Counted from the first letter of the stretch, positions 17,350 through 26,329 are shown. The stretch is DNA of 64,000 nt from Streptomyces viridochromogenes DSM 40736 (GCF_000158955.1 NZ_GG657757.1:5848692-5912691); one strand, 5' to 3'. Program-made: numbers and translations. Notes: a model not told the origin generated them from the sequence alone.

Positions 17350-18209
17350 GACTGCCCCCGTCCCCGGTCGCGCGGTGCCCACGGCGTGAGCAGCCGCCCG
17401 GCGAAGCGGACCAGTTCGGAGAAGAGCACGCCGAGGACGGCGACGCAGACGATGCCGACGAACATCACGTCGTTCTGGAAGAGCGCCCGGGAGTCGAAGA
17501 TCAGGTGGCCCAGGCCGTCGCTCGCGGCGATCTGCTCGGAAGCGACGATGACCAGGACCGCCACGCCCGCCGCGATCCGCGCGCCGACCAGGACGGCCGG
17601 CAGGGAGGCCGGAAGCAGGACGTGGCGGAACATCTGCCACGGGGAGGCGCCGAAGACCCGGCCGGCGTCGCGGTGGCCGTCGGGGACCGCCATCACCGCC
17701 GACATCGTGGAGATCCAGACGAAGAAGAACACCGTGGCCGCCACCAGGGCCACCTGCGGTCCCTCGCCCAGGCCGAACATGTTCAGGAAGACGGGGAGCA
17801 GGGCCAGCTTCGGGACGACGTACAGCGCGTCGAGGAGCGGTTCCAGGGCGGCCCGTACCAGCGGCAGGGAACCCATCAGCAGGCCCAGCAGGTAGCCCGC
17901 CGCCGTGCCGACCGCATAGCCGGCCAGGACGCGCCGGGTGGTCGCCCACACGTCCGGCCACAGATCTCCGGCCGCGGCCCGGTCCCAGCCGTCCACGAGG
18001 ATGGTGGACGGCGCCGGGTAGACCCGTTCGTCGATCCAGCCCCGGGCGGCCGCCAGCTGCCAGAGCAGCACCAGAAGGGCGGGCACGGCCGCGGCGAGGG
18101 ACAGTTCCAGGGTGCGGCGGCGGCGATGGGTGCGTACGGGGCGCAGTTCGCGCGGGCCCGGGCGGCGGACCAGGACCGAGCCTCTCGTCTCGGGAGCGAC
18201 CGTGGTCAT
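17346..18209 (-). CDS. ABC transporter permease (SsuC/TauC type)
   Basis: The 287-residue integral membrane protein has a basic N-terminus, about six hydrophobic helices and the cytoplasmic loop GRVFGASPWQMFRHVLLPASLP, which corresponds to the EAA motif that contacts the ATPase. Its length fits the nitrate/sulfonate/taurine permease family. The start at 18209 overlaps the ATPase stop as ATGA, and its own stop overlaps the binding-protein start in the same way, so the three proteins are probably made in fixed ratio. Confidence 0.88.
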   Translation of the reverse strand: MTTVAPETRGSVLVRRPGPRELRPVRTHRRRRTLELSLAAAVPALLVLLWQLAAARGWIDERVYPAPSTILVDGWDRAAAGDLWPDVWATTRRVLAGYAVGTAAGYLLGLLMGSLPLVRAALEPLLDALYVVPKLALLPVFLNMFGLGEGPQVALVAATVFFFVWISTMSAVMAVPDGHRDAGRVFGASPWQMFRHVLLPASLPAVLVGARIAAGVAVLVIVASEQIAASDGLGHLIFDSRALFQNDVMFVGIVCVAVLGVLFSELVRFAGRLLTPWAPRDRGRGQS

Positions 18210-18973
18210 GCGGGCACCGCCTCCTTCCGCAGCAGGTCCCACAGCTCGCTCTTCAGCGCGGAGAACTCGGGGGTGGCGCGGACGTCGCCGGTGCGCGGGC
18301 GTGGGAAGGGCGGGCGGTGCTCGGCGATGATCCGGCCGGGGCGGGCGGACATCACCAGGACGCGGTCGCCCAGGACGATGGCCTCCTCCAGGCTGTGGGT
18401 GATGAACAGCGTCGTCGTACGCAGTGCCTGGGTGAGCTCCAGCAGCTCGTCCTGGAGGATCGTGCGGAGCTGGGCGTCCAGGGCGGCGAAGGGCTCGTCC
18501 ATCAGCAGCAGTTCGGGCTCGACCGCGAGGGCGCGGGCGATGGCGACCCGCTGCCGCATGCCGCCCGAGAGGGTCGCGGGGTAGGCGTGTGCGAAGTCGG
18601 CGAGTCCCAGGCGGGACAGCCAGCCGGCGGCCCGGGCATCGGCCTCCCGGCGCGGGACGCGCTGGACGTCGAGCCCGAAGCGGACGTTGGCCTGGACGGT
18701 CTTCCAGTCGTAGATGCCGTAGTCCTGGAAGATCATGGCGGCCGGGCGTGGGCCGGCGGTGCGGATCTCCAGCGTGCCGTTGCTGGGCCGGAGCAGTCCG
18801 GCGGCGATACGCAGCAGGGTGGACTTGCCGCACCCCGAGGGGCCGACGAGGCAGACGAACTCGCCGGGTGCGACGGTCAGGTCGAGGGGGCCGAGGGCGG
18901 CGACCGCACGGGGGCCCCGGCCGAAGGCGCGCGTCAGGTCATGGGCGATGACTTTCGGATACGGCTCTCCCAC
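18206..18973 (-). CDS. ABC transporter ATP-binding protein (SsuB/TauB type)
   Basis: The 255-residue ATPase shows Walker A GPSGCGKST, the Q-loop FQDYGIYDW, the signature LSGGMRQR, Walker B LLLMDEPFAALD and the H-loop THSLEEA. This order and size match the importers for sulfonate, nitrate and taurine. The GTG at 18973 is selected because GAGGAG lies 8 bases upstream; the longer frame reaching 19075 runs through the region between operons. It is the first gene of the three-gene operon. Confidence 0.9.
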   Translation of the reverse strand: MGEPYPKVIAHDLTRAFGRGPRAVAALGPLDLTVAPGEFVCLVGPSGCGKSTLLRIAAGLLRPSNGTLEIRTAGPRPAAMIFQDYGIYDWKTVQANVRFGLDVQRVPRREADARAAGWLSRLGLADFAHAYPATLSGGMRQRVAIARALAVEPELLLMDEPFAALDAQLRTILQDELLELTQALRTTTLFITHSLEEAIVLGDRVLVMSARPGRIIAEHRPPFPRPRTGDVRATPEFSALKSELWDLLRKEAVPA

Positions 18974-19064
18974 TTCGGTCTCCTCGCGGAGTGCGGAACG
19001 GACTGGTGGGTGCCGTTGACCATATGACGACCCGTCAGATACGGGAAGTGTGCGGGCACGGCCA

Positions 19065-19092
19065 AGCCCCGGCACCGAGGGGTGCCGGGGCT
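19065..19092 (-). terminator. Terminator after fur
   Basis: A perfect 12-bp stem (19065-19076 with 19081-19092) with a GAGG loop lies 14 bases beyond the stop of the fur-family gene and isolates it from the ABC operon. Confidence 0.8.
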
Positions 19093-19106
19093 GTCGCGCG
19101 GGTGGG

Positions 19107-19523
19107 TCAGGCGGCCGCGCAGTTCGGGCAGACGCCGCGGTACGTCATCTCGACGTCCGAGATCGTGAAGCCGAAGCGCTCCGAGTCGGGGAGGTCCGCC
19201 ATCGGGTTGCCGACCGGGTGGACGTCCCGGATCGCGCCGCAGTGGGCGCAGACCAGGTGGTGGTGCGGCTGGTGCGCGTTCGGGTCGTACCGCTTCGCGC
19301 GCTGGTCGGTGGAGACCTCGAGCACCTCGCCGAGCGACACGAGCTCGCCGAGTGTGTTGTAGACGGTGGCCCGGGAGATCTCGGGCAGCTTGGCGACAGC
19401 CCGGGCGTGGACCTCGTCGGCCGTCAGATGGACGTGCTCGCCGTCGAGGACCTCGGCCACGACACGTCGCTGCGCGGTCATCCGCCAACCGCGTCCGCGC
19501 AGCCGTTCCAGAAGGTCACTCAT
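19107..19523 (-). CDS. Fur-family regulator (CatR/PerR-like)
   Basis: The 138-residue repressor has the Fur winged helix (residues about 10-80) and a dimer domain with two CxxC pairs, C92/C95 and C132/C135, plus HHH at 87-89 for metal binding. Zinc in the CxxC site is structural in this family. Placement beside a catalase gene suggests peroxide sensing (PerR/CatR role) and not iron control. ATG 19523 is preferred because AGG lies 9 bases upstream; a GTG at 19529 would add two residues. It is divergent from the catalase gene, with a palindromic box between them. Confidence 0.88.
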   Translation of the reverse strand: MSDLLERLRGRGWRMTAQRRVVAEVLDGEHVHLTADEVHARAVAKLPEISRATVYNTLGELVSLGEVLEVSTDQRAKRYDPNAHQPHHHLVCAHCGAIRDVHPVGNPMADLPDSERFGFTISDVEMTYRGVCPNCAAA

Positions 19524-19590
19524 AGCCACCAGCCTAACAGCAAAAGGGACCAGGTCCCGAACAGGTGTGAAGTTAGAGTCCCACTTGCTT

Positions 19591-19603
19591 TAGACAATGT
19601 CTA
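19591..19603. promoter_or_regulatory. Palindromic Fur/PerR-type box
   Basis: TAGACA-A-TGTCTA is a perfect 13-bp palindrome (6-1-6) in the divergent gap between the Fur-family gene and the catalase. Its form matches the inverted repeats bound by Fur-family repressors, so it probably mediates autoregulation and peroxide control of the catalase. Confidence 0.7.
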
Positions 19604-19668
19604 TTGTAGGATCGAGAGTGACTTTGGTCGATGGACAGGATCGGTCAGGAATGGCGCAGGAGGCGTAC

Positions 19669-21120
19669 GTGACGCAGGGACCGCTCACCACGGAGGCCGG
19701 TGCCCCGGTCGCCGACAACCAGAACAGCGAGACCGCGGGCGCGGGCGGGCCGGTACTCGTCCAGGACCAGCTCCTGCTGGAGAAGCTCGCCCACTTCAAC
19801 CGGGAGCGCATCCCGGAGCGCGTGGTGCACGCCCGCGGCGCCGGCGCCTACGGCACCTTCACGGTGACCGCCGACGTCACCCCGTACACCCGCGCCGCCT
19901 TCCTCTCCGGGATCGGCAAGGAGACGGAGACGTTCCTGCGCTTCTCGACGGTGGCCGGCAACCTGGGTGCGGCGGACGCCGTCCGCGACCCGCGCGGCTT
20001 CGCGCTGAAGTTCTACACCGAGGAGGGCAACTACGACCTCGTCGGCAACAACACCCCGGTGTTCTTCATCAAGGACGCCATCAAGTTCCCGGACTTCATC
20101 CACACCCAGAAGCGCGACCCGTACACCGGGTCCACGGAGGCGGACAACGTCTGGGACTTCTGGAGCCTGTCGCCCGAGTCCACGCACCAGGTGACCTGGC
20201 TGTTCGGCGACCGCGGCATCCCCGCCTCCTACCGCCACATGGACGGCTTCGGCTCGCACACCTACCAGTGGCAGAACGAAGCCGGCGAGGTCTTCTGGGT
20301 CAAGTACCACTTCAAGACCGACCAGGGCATCAGGAACCTCACCCAGGCCGAGGCCGACCGGCTCGCCGGTGAGGACCCGGACTCCCACCAGCGCGACCTG
20401 CGCGAGTCGATCGAGCGCGGCGAGTTCCCCACCTGGACCGTGCAGGTGCAGATCATGCCGGCGGCGGACGCGGCGACGTACCGCTTCAACCCGTTCGACC
20501 TGACCAAGGTCTGGCCGCACGCCGACTACCCGCCGATCGAGATCGGCAAGCTGGAGCTCAACCGCAACCCGGAGAACATCTTCGCCGAGGTCGAGCAGTC
20601 GATCTTCAGCCCCGCCCACTTCGTGCCGGGCATCGGCCCCTCCCCGGACAAGATGCTCCAGGGCCGCCTCTTCGCGTACGGCGACGCCCACCGCTACCGC
20701 GTCGGCATCAACGCCGACCACCTGCCGGTGAACCGGCCGCACGCCACCGTGGCGCGCACCAACTCCCGTGACGGCCACCTCTACGACGGCCGCCACCGGG
20801 GCGCGAAGAACTACGAGCCGAACAGCTTCGGCGGCCCGTTCCAGACGGACCGTCCGCTGTGGTCCGCCACGGCCGTGCACGGCGTCACGGGCAACCACCC
20901 GGCCCCGGTGCACGCCGAGGACGACGACTTCGTGCAGGCGGGCAACCTCTACCGCCTGATGAGCGAGGACGAGAAGGAGCGGCTGATCGCCAACCTGGCG
21001 GGCTTCATCGCCAAGGTCTCGCGGGACGACATCGCAGGGCGGGCGATCGACAACTTCCGTCGGGCCGACGAGGACTACGGCAAGCGGCTGGAGGCCGCGG
21101 TCCAGGCCCTGCGCGGCTGA
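19669..21120 (+). CDS. katA: Monofunctional heme catalase
   Basis: The 483-residue small-subunit catalase breaks down hydrogen peroxide. It shows H54 in RVVHARGAGAYG, N127 in the GNYDLVGNN segment, and RLFAYGDAHRYR with the proximal heme tyrosine. The start GTG 19669 is preferred over ATG 19651 because AGGAGG sits 5 bases upstream and the protein then begins TQGPLTTEAGAPVADNQNS, as in S. coelicolor CatA. It is divergent from the Fur-family repressor and followed by a strong terminator. Expression is probably induced by peroxide. Confidence 0.95.
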   Translation: MTQGPLTTEAGAPVADNQNSETAGAGGPVLVQDQLLLEKLAHFNRERIPERVVHARGAGAYGTFTVTADVTPYTRAAFLSGIGKETETFLRFSTVAGNLGAADAVRDPRGFALKFYTEEGNYDLVGNNTPVFFIKDAIKFPDFIHTQKRDPYTGSTEADNVWDFWSLSPESTHQVTWLFGDRGIPASYRHMDGFGSHTYQWQNEAGEVFWVKYHFKTDQGIRNLTQAEADRLAGEDPDSHQRDLRESIERGEFPTWTVQVQIMPAADAATYRFNPFDLTKVWPHADYPPIEIGKLELNRNPENIFAEVEQSIFSPAHFVPGIGPSPDKMLQGRLFAYGDAHRYRVGINADHLPVNRPHATVARTNSRDGHLYDGRHRGAKNYEPNSFGGPFQTDRPLWSATAVHGVTGNHPAPVHAEDDDFVQAGNLYRLMSEDEKERLIANLAGFIAKVSRDDIAGRAIDNFRRADEDYGKRLEAAVQALRG

Positions 21121-21149
21121 ACTCCAGCGCTGGACCGCTTGCGGTAGAG

Positions 21150-21183
21150 ACGGGCCGGGCCCCCACGACGGGGCCCGGCCCGT
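21150..21183 (+). terminator. Catalase terminator
   Basis: A perfect 14-bp stem (21150-21163 with 21170-21183) with a 6-base loop lies 29 bases after the catalase stop. Confidence 0.85.
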
Positions 21184-21205
21184 CCGCGCTGTGCCGTGGG
21201 TGCCG

Positions 21206-21598
21206 TCAGGCGGGCACGTGCTGCCGCGCCGGTACCCAGCAGCGGATGATGTCGCGGACCGAGACGATGCCGGCGGGTTCGTCGCGGTCCAGCACGATGA
21301 GGTGGCGGAAGCCGCCGTGGGCCATGGCGCGGGCCGCCTCCTCCAGGGTCCAGGCCGGCGCGGCGAACACGACGTCGGTGGTGGTGTGGGCGTGGACGCG
21401 CTCCTGGTCCGGGTCCTGGCCCAGGCCCACGGAGTTGAGGATGTCGCGTTCGGTGAGGATGCCGATGCCGCCGGCGTCGGGGTCGTGGACGATGGCTGCG
21501 CCGACCTTGCGGGCGGACATCAGCGCGGCGGCCTGGCGAAGGGTGTGGGCCGGGCCGATCGTGAGGACGACGGTGGTCATGGCGTCACGGACGAGCAT
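21206..21598 (-). CDS. Two-CBS-domain protein
   Basis: The 130-residue protein consists of a tandem CBS pair (about 4-58 and 70-124), a module that usually binds adenine nucleotides. Visible signatures are AAIVHDPDAGGIGILTERDIL and RHLIVLDRDEPAGIVSVRDI. Start 21598 is preferred because AGGAGGTGG lies upstream; an earlier start at 21640 has no such site. Stand-alone CBS proteins of this type are common in actinobacteria and their partners are usually unknown. Confidence 0.85.
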   Translation of the reverse strand: MLVRDAMTTVVLTIGPAHTLRQAAALMSARKVGAAIVHDPDAGGIGILTERDILNSVGLGQDPDQERVHAHTTTDVVFAAPAWTLEEAARAMAHGGFRHLIVLDRDEPAGIVSVRDIIRCWVPARQHVPA

Positions 21599-21729
21599 GG
21601 ATGGAGCCACCTCCTGGGAGTGTCCCCGCCGTTTGTTCATTTTTTCACAAATTCACAAGCGGGTGGACTCTCAGGGTGGCAGGTAAAGGGAGGGTCAACA
21701 AGGGGGCGCACGGTAACAGCAGGGGGTGC

Positions 21730-22530
21730 TCAGTAGCGCTGGTTGAGATACCCGAGCAACTCGTCGTGCAACAGGCCGTTCGACGCGGCCGCGTTGCCGC
21801 TGTGCGGGCCCGGGCGGGAGTCGAGTCCCGTGAACGTGCCGCCGGCCTCCGTGACGATGATCGCGGTCGCGGCCATGTCCCACAGGGACAGCTCCGGCTC
21901 GGCGCACATGTCGACGGAGCCCTCCGCGACCATCATGTACGGCCAGAAGTCGCCGTACGCGCGCGTGCGCCAGACCTCGCGGGTGAGGTCCAGGAAGCCG
22001 TCCAGGCGGCCCTGCTCCTCCCAGCCGCTGAGCGAGGAGTACGCGAAGGAGGCGTCGGCGAGCTTGCCGACCTGCGAGACCTTGAGCCGGGAGGCCTTCG
22101 TGAGGCTGCGGCCGGTGAAGGCGCCATGGCCCTTCGCGGCCCACCAGCGGCGGCCGAGGGCGGGGGCGGAGACCACGCCGACGACGGGCTGGAAGCCACC
22201 CTCCCCGGCTTCCATCAGGGCGATGAGGGTGGCCCAGACGGGGACGCCGCGGACGTAGTTCTTGGTGCCGTCGATGGGGTCGATCACCCAGCGGCGGGGG
22301 CCGGTGCCCTCGACGCCGTACTCCTCGCCGAGGATCGCGTCCCGGGGGCGGGCGCGCTGGAGCTGGCCGCGGATGAGTTCTTCGGCGGCCCTGTCCGCTT
22401 CGCTCACCGGGGTCATGTCCGGTTTGGTCTCGACCTTGAGGTCGAGGGCCTTGAACCGGTCCGTCGTCGCGGCGTCGGCGGCGTCGGCGAGGACGTGGGC
22501 GAGACGCAGGTCGTCGAGGTAGTCGGGCAT
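21730..22530 (-). CDS. hisN: Histidinol-phosphatase / inositol monophosphatase family
   Basis: The 266-residue enzyme has the metal-binding IMPase signatures GEEYG, WVIDPIDGTKNY and LWDMAATAIIVTEAGG. Actinobacterial members with the FKALDLKVETKPDMTPVSEAD start are annotated as histidinol-phosphatase, the penultimate step of histidine synthesis, although inositol monophosphatase activity cannot be excluded. The ATG at 22530 begins MPDYLDDLRLAHVLAD; upstream in-frame codons fall in repeat DNA. It appears to be monocistronic. Confidence 0.85.
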   Translation of the reverse strand: MPDYLDDLRLAHVLADAADAATTDRFKALDLKVETKPDMTPVSEADRAAEELIRGQLQRARPRDAILGEEYGVEGTGPRRWVIDPIDGTKNYVRGVPVWATLIALMEAGEGGFQPVVGVVSAPALGRRWWAAKGHGAFTGRSLTKASRLKVSQVGKLADASFAYSSLSGWEEQGRLDGFLDLTREVWRTRAYGDFWPYMMVAEGSVDMCAEPELSLWDMAATAIIVTEAGGTFTGLDSRPGPHSGNAAASNGLLHDELLGYLNQRY

Positions 22531-22897
22531 GTGTCGAACGGTATCTGCCGTGGTGGGGGTGGGGCTACCGCGAGTCTGGGGGCGGGTGTGGGGGCGTTGT
22601 GGGGGGTCGGCGTCCGTGAGGTGCCGGGTGTTGGTGCCGGGGGGTGTTGCGCAGCCCGGCGTCGCGGGGTGCCTCCCCCAAGCTCTCGGCTTCGCTCGAG
22701 CAGGGGGACCCCCCCATCGCCCCAGCGGCACGACTGCCCGCAGCTGAGGCGGTGACGACTGCCCGCAGCTGAGGCGGTGGCCGCTGCCCGCAACTGGGTA
22801 CGGCTGAAAGGTGCCCCTGCGTGTGGTCGCGGGCCCTTGACAGTGGTTTCGGGCGCGTCAAATCTGGGCGCACAGCCGCTCGCCCCAAGGGGAGGCG
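22531..22897. repeat. Dispersed repeat region with 25-bp tandem units
   Basis: This 367-base gap holds no gene. At 22673-22709 is a palindromic element (CCCCCAAGCTCTCGG then TTCGCTCGAGCAGGGGG), a form widely dispersed in Streptomyces. At 22731-22800 the 25-bp unit CGACTGCCCGCAGCTGAGGC-GGTGA occurs twice, followed by a diverged third copy. The segment GCGCAGCCCGGCGTCGCGG also occurs near 15931. The right end should carry the TetR gene promoter. Confidence 0.7.
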
Positions 22898-23506
22898 ATG
22901 ATGCCTGCAGCGCGGGAATCTCTACTGGACGCCGCTTACACGGCACTGGTGCGCCGGCCCTGGTCCGCCGTACGCATGGTGGACGTGGCCGCGGCGGCCG
23001 GAGTGTCCCGGCAGACCCTGTACAACGAGTTCGGCAGCAAGGACGGGCTCGCCCGGGCGCTCGTGCGCAGAGAAGCCGACGGCTATCTCGCCGGGGTCGA
23101 CCGCGCCCTCGCCGGCGAGGGCGACCATCGCGAACGGCTCACCGCGACCGCCGAGTGGACCACCGCCGCCGCCCGCGAGAACTCCCTGGTCCGCGCCATG
23201 CTCACCGGCTGCTGGACCGAACGGCTGCCCACCCCGCCCCTGTCGGCCGTCCCCTCCACCTCCGTCGTGCCGGCCCAGCGCCGCGCCGACGGCCCACTGC
23301 CCTCACCCGGAGACTTCGTCACCCTCGTCCGCGACCGCGCCGTCAAGGTCCTGGCCGGACCGGGCACGCCCCAGTCCGACACCGCAGACCTGGCCCGTTC
23401 CTGCGAACTCGCCGTCCGGCTCGCCCTGTCCTGCGTGGCCGCGCCGGCCGGCGAGGGCGGTGTCGCCGGCCTGGTCGGCACCGCCCTTCAACGAACGGCC
23501 GGCTGA
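22898..23506 (+). CDS. TetR-family regulator
   Basis: The 202-residue protein has a TetR N-terminal helix-turn-helix (residues about 5-52, with VDVAAAAGVSRQTLYNEFGSKDGL) and a variable ligand-binding domain. GGGGAGG precedes the ATG. It converges on the SMR exporter gene, with only 7 bases between stops, so control of that exporter is possible but not shown. The ligand is unknown. Confidence 0.88.
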   Translation: MMPAARESLLDAAYTALVRRPWSAVRMVDVAAAAGVSRQTLYNEFGSKDGLARALVRREADGYLAGVDRALAGEGDHRERLTATAEWTTAAARENSLVRAMLTGCWTERLPTPPLSAVPSTSVVPAQRRADGPLPSPGDFVTLVRDRAVKVLAGPGTPQSDTADLARSCELAVRLALSCVAAPAGEGGVAGLVGTALQRTAG

Positions 23507-23513
23507 CGCGACG

Positions 23514-23837
23514 TCAGTGGGCCGACCCCGACAACTGCAGGCCGACCACGCCGATGATGACGAGGCTGATCGACACGATCTTCAGCGTCGACACCAGGTC
23601 GCCCAGGAAGATCATGCCGTAGATCGCCGTGCCGGCCGCGCCGATACCCGTCCACACCGCGTACGCGGGACCCACGTCGAGTCTGCGCAGCGCCAGGGTC
23701 AGCAGTCCGAAACTGCCGAGGGCGAAGATGCAGAACGCGACCGTCGGCCAGAGCCGCGTGAAGCCGTGGGACAGTTTCAGACACACGGCGAAGCCGGTCT
23801 CCAGCAACCCGGCCACGATGACCAGCAGCCACGCCAT
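23514..23837 (-). CDS. sugE: SMR transporter, SugE/Gdx type (guanidinium exporter)
   Basis: The 107-residue protein has four membrane helices and the conserved glutamate E13 in AGLLET. The AYAVWTGIGAAGTA segment is typical of the Gdx/SugE branch of small multidrug resistance proteins. Proven members of that branch export guanidinium in exchange for protons. GGAGGAA lies 8 bases upstream of the start. I saw no convincing guanidine riboswitch in the leader. It overlaps nothing and converges on the TetR gene. Confidence 0.88.
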   Translation of the reverse strand: MAWLLVIVAGLLETGFAVCLKLSHGFTRLWPTVAFCIFALGSFGLLTLALRRLDVGPAYAVWTGIGAAGTAIYGMIFLGDLVSTLKIVSISLVIIGVVGLQLSGSAH

Positions 23838-23984
23838 GAGTCGTTCCTCCCGTGTCCCACGTTCAGCGACCGCTGAGTCGGCTGGAGCTGGTTCGCCGGA
23901 TTCCCCGGCGTGCGGTCGGTCCGGCGTCCGGCTCGGTGCGATTATGCACTTGCCATCCACACGCCCTGACAAACAACGCGGAGG

Positions 23985-24995
23985 TCAGTCGCCTTCCTTC
24001 CGCTCCCGCGTGGCCAGCAGCCGCCGCAGCGAGTACAGCCGCGCCGGGTCCGCGTGCCCCTCGGCCACCCACGTGTCCAGCGCACAGTCCGGCTCGTCGT
24101 GACTGCACGCGCGCGGGCACCCCTCGGTGCCCGGCTCCAGGTCGGGGAAGGCGTGGATGACCCGGGACGGGTCCACGTGGTTCAGCCCGAAGGACCGCAC
24201 ACCCGGTGTGTCGATCACCCAGCCGTCACTGCCCGACAGCGGCAGCGCCAGCGCCGAGGTGGTGGTGTGCCGGCCACGGCCCGTCACCGCGTTCACATGC
24301 CCCGTCGTACGCCGCCGCTCCTCCGGGACCAGCGCGTTGACCAGGGTCGTCTTGCCGACACCGGAGTGGCCGACGAAGGCCGTGATCTTGCCGTCGAGGT
24401 GCTCGCGCGCCCGGTCGACGGCGACGCCGCTGTCCAGTTCGGCGCGGCTGGTGACGACGTAGGGGATGTCGAGGTCGCCGTAGAGCTCCAGCAGCTTCTC
24501 GGGCGGGGCGAGGTCCGACTTGGTCAGCACCAGCAGGGGGTCCAGGCCCCCGTCGTAGGCCGCCACGAGACAGCGGTCGATCAGCCGCGGGCGCGGCTCC
24601 GGATCGGCGAGGGCGGTCACGACGGCGAGCTGGTCCGCGTTGGCGACGACCACGCGCTCGTACGGATCGTCGTCGTCCGCGGTGCGGCGCAGGAGCGAGG
24701 TCCGCTCCTCGATGCGCACGATCCTCGCGAGGGTGTCCTTCCTGCCCGACAGGTCACCGACGAGCGCCACCCGGTCGCCGACCACCGCCGCCTTGCGGCC
24801 CAGTTCGCGGGCCTTCATCGCCATCACCACACGGTCCTCGACCAGGCAGGTCAGACGGCCCCGGTCGACTGTGAGCACGAGCCCCTCGGCGGCGTCCTCG
24901 TGCTTGGGGCGGATGTTCGTCCGGGGCCGGGTGTTCCGGCGGCCCGGGCGGGTGCGGATGTCGTCCTCGTCGGTGTGCTTGCCGTAGCGCCGCAT
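23985..24995 (-). CDS. rsgA: Ribosome small-subunit GTPase RsgA
   Basis: The 336-residue protein has the circularly permuted GTPase order of RsgA: TKSDL (G4) precedes GHSGVGKTTL (G1), RRTTGHVNAVTGRGRHTTT (switch I) and DTPGVRSF (G3). It ends with the zinc-binding CPRACSHDEPDC cluster. An OB-fold occupies the N-terminal part. It acts in maturation of the 30S subunit. The start at 24995 has AGGGA upstream. It follows aroA with a 17-base gap and is probably cotranscribed with it. Confidence 0.93.
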   Translation of the reverse strand: MRRYGKHTDEDDIRTRPGRRNTRPRTNIRPKHEDAAEGLVLTVDRGRLTCLVEDRVVMAMKARELGRKAAVVGDRVALVGDLSGRKDTLARIVRIEERTSLLRRTADDDDPYERVVVANADQLAVVTALADPEPRPRLIDRCLVAAYDGGLDPLLVLTKSDLAPPEKLLELYGDLDIPYVVTSRAELDSGVAVDRAREHLDGKITAFVGHSGVGKTTLVNALVPEERRRTTGHVNAVTGRGRHTTTSALALPLSGSDGWVIDTPGVRSFGLNHVDPSRVIHAFPDLEPGTEGCPRACSHDEPDCALDTWVAEGHADPARLYSLRRLLATRERKEGD

Positions 24996-25012
24996 GACGT
25001 GATCCCTGCGCC

Positions 25013-26329
25013 CTACGCCCCGAGCATCCCGGTCCACAGGTCGGGGAAGTCGGGCAGGGTCTTCGCCGTCGTCGCCACGTTCTCGATCTGCACTCCCTCC
25101 ACCCCGAGGCCGAGGATCGCGCCGGCCGTGGCCATGCGGTGGTCGTCGTACGTGTGGAAGACCCCGCCGTGCAGGCGGCGCGGGCGGATGTGCAGCCCGT
25201 CGGCGGTCTCGGTGACGTCACCGCCGAGTTCGTTGATCTCCTTCGTCAGCGCGGCCAGCCGGTCCGTCTCGTGCAGCCGCAGGTGGGCCACGCCGCGCAG
25301 GGTCGACGGCGAGTCCGCGAGGGCCGCGACCGCGGCGATGCCCGGCGTCAGCTCGCCGACCTCGCCCAGGTCGACGTCGATGCCGTGGACCGAGCCCGAG
25401 CCGGTGAACACGAGCCCGTACTCGGTCAGTTCGCAGGAGCCGCCCATCTCGGTGAAGATCTCGCGCAGCCGGTCACCGGGCTGGGTGGTGTGGGCCGGCC
25501 AGTCGGGGATGACGACCTTGCCGCCGGTCACCAGGGCCGCCGCGAGGAACGGCTGGGCGTTGGACAGGTCCGGCTCGATGACGAGGTCCCGGCCGAGCAG
25601 GGCGCCCGGCGTGACCCGCCAGACGTTCGGCTCGCCGCCCGACTCGGGCGTGTCCACCTGCGCGCCGACCGCGCGCAGCATGTCGACGGTCATCCGGATG
25701 TGCGGCATGGAGGGCAGCGTGCTGCCGGTGTGGCGGACCTCGACGCCCTGGTTGAAGCGGGGGCCGGACAGCAGCAGGGCGCTCACGAACTGCGACGAGG
25801 AGGACGCGTCGATCGCGACCTGGCCGCCCTCCAGGGCGCCGCTGCCGTGCACGGTCAGGGGCAGTGCGCCACGGCCGTCGTCGTCGATCCGGGCGCCGAG
25901 CTGACGCAGCGCGTCGATGACACCGGTCAGGGGACGCTCGTAGGAGCGGGGGTCGCCGTCGAACCGGACGGGACCGTCGGCGAGCGCGGCGACCGGCGGC
26001 AGGAACCGCATCACCGTGCCGGCGTTGCCGACGTCGACCGTGGCCGGGCCGCGCAGGCCCGTGGGGAGCACCCGCCAGGCCTCGCCGGTGCCGTCGGGGC
26101 CCACGCCCTCCTCGATCTCGATGCCCATGGCACGCAGCGCGCCGGCCATCAGCAGGGTGTCGCGGGAGCGGAGCGGGCGGCGGAGCCAGCCGGGCTCGGA
26201 GGACAGGGAGGCGAGGACCAAGGCGCGGTTGGTGACCGACTTGGACCCCGGCACGTGGACCGTCGCGTCGACGGCTCCGCTCGCGTGCGGGGCGGGCCAG
26301 AGGGCGGTGTCTGCGGTGTTCGGGGCCAT
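25013..26329 (-). CDS. aroA: 3-phosphoshikimate 1-carboxyvinyltransferase (EPSP synthase)
   Basis: The 438-residue enzyme transfers the enolpyruvyl group of PEP to shikimate-3-phosphate in aromatic amino acid synthesis. Signatures are GSKSVTNRALVLASL near residue 28, NAGTVMRFLPP, the SSSSQFVSALLL segment, and LHETDRLAAL in the C-terminal half. The length is normal for the family. The ATG at 26329 has a GTGGGGG block upstream. It precedes rsgA on the same strand. Confidence 0.95.
   Translation of the reverse strand: MAPNTADTALWPAPHASGAVDATVHVPGSKSVTNRALVLASLSSEPGWLRRPLRSRDTLLMAGALRAMGIEIEEGVGPDGTGEAWRVLPTGLRGPATVDVGNAGTVMRFLPPVAALADGPVRFDGDPRSYERPLTGVIDALRQLGARIDDDGRGALPLTVHGSGALEGGQVAIDASSSSQFVSALLLSGPRFNQGVEVRHTGSTLPSMPHIRMTVDMLRAVGAQVDTPESGGEPNVWRVTPGALLGRDLVIEPDLSNAQPFLAAALVTGGKVVIPDWPAHTTQPGDRLREIFTEMGGSCELTEYGLVFTGSGSVHGIDVDLGEVGELTPGIAAVAALADSPSTLRGVAHLRLHETDRLAALTKEINELGGDVTETADGLHIRPRRLHGGVFHTYDDHRMATAGAILGLGVEGVQIENVATTAKTLPDFPDLWTGMLGA

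Noticed and set aside
22731..22800. CRISPR-like array
   Set aside because: The repeats are directly adjacent without unique spacers, and no cas gene is present.
23838..23985. Guanidine riboswitch before sugE
   Set aside because: The leader has CCGG-ACG-CCGG-like hairpins but lacks the conserved ykkC or mini-ykkC core, so I could not support it.
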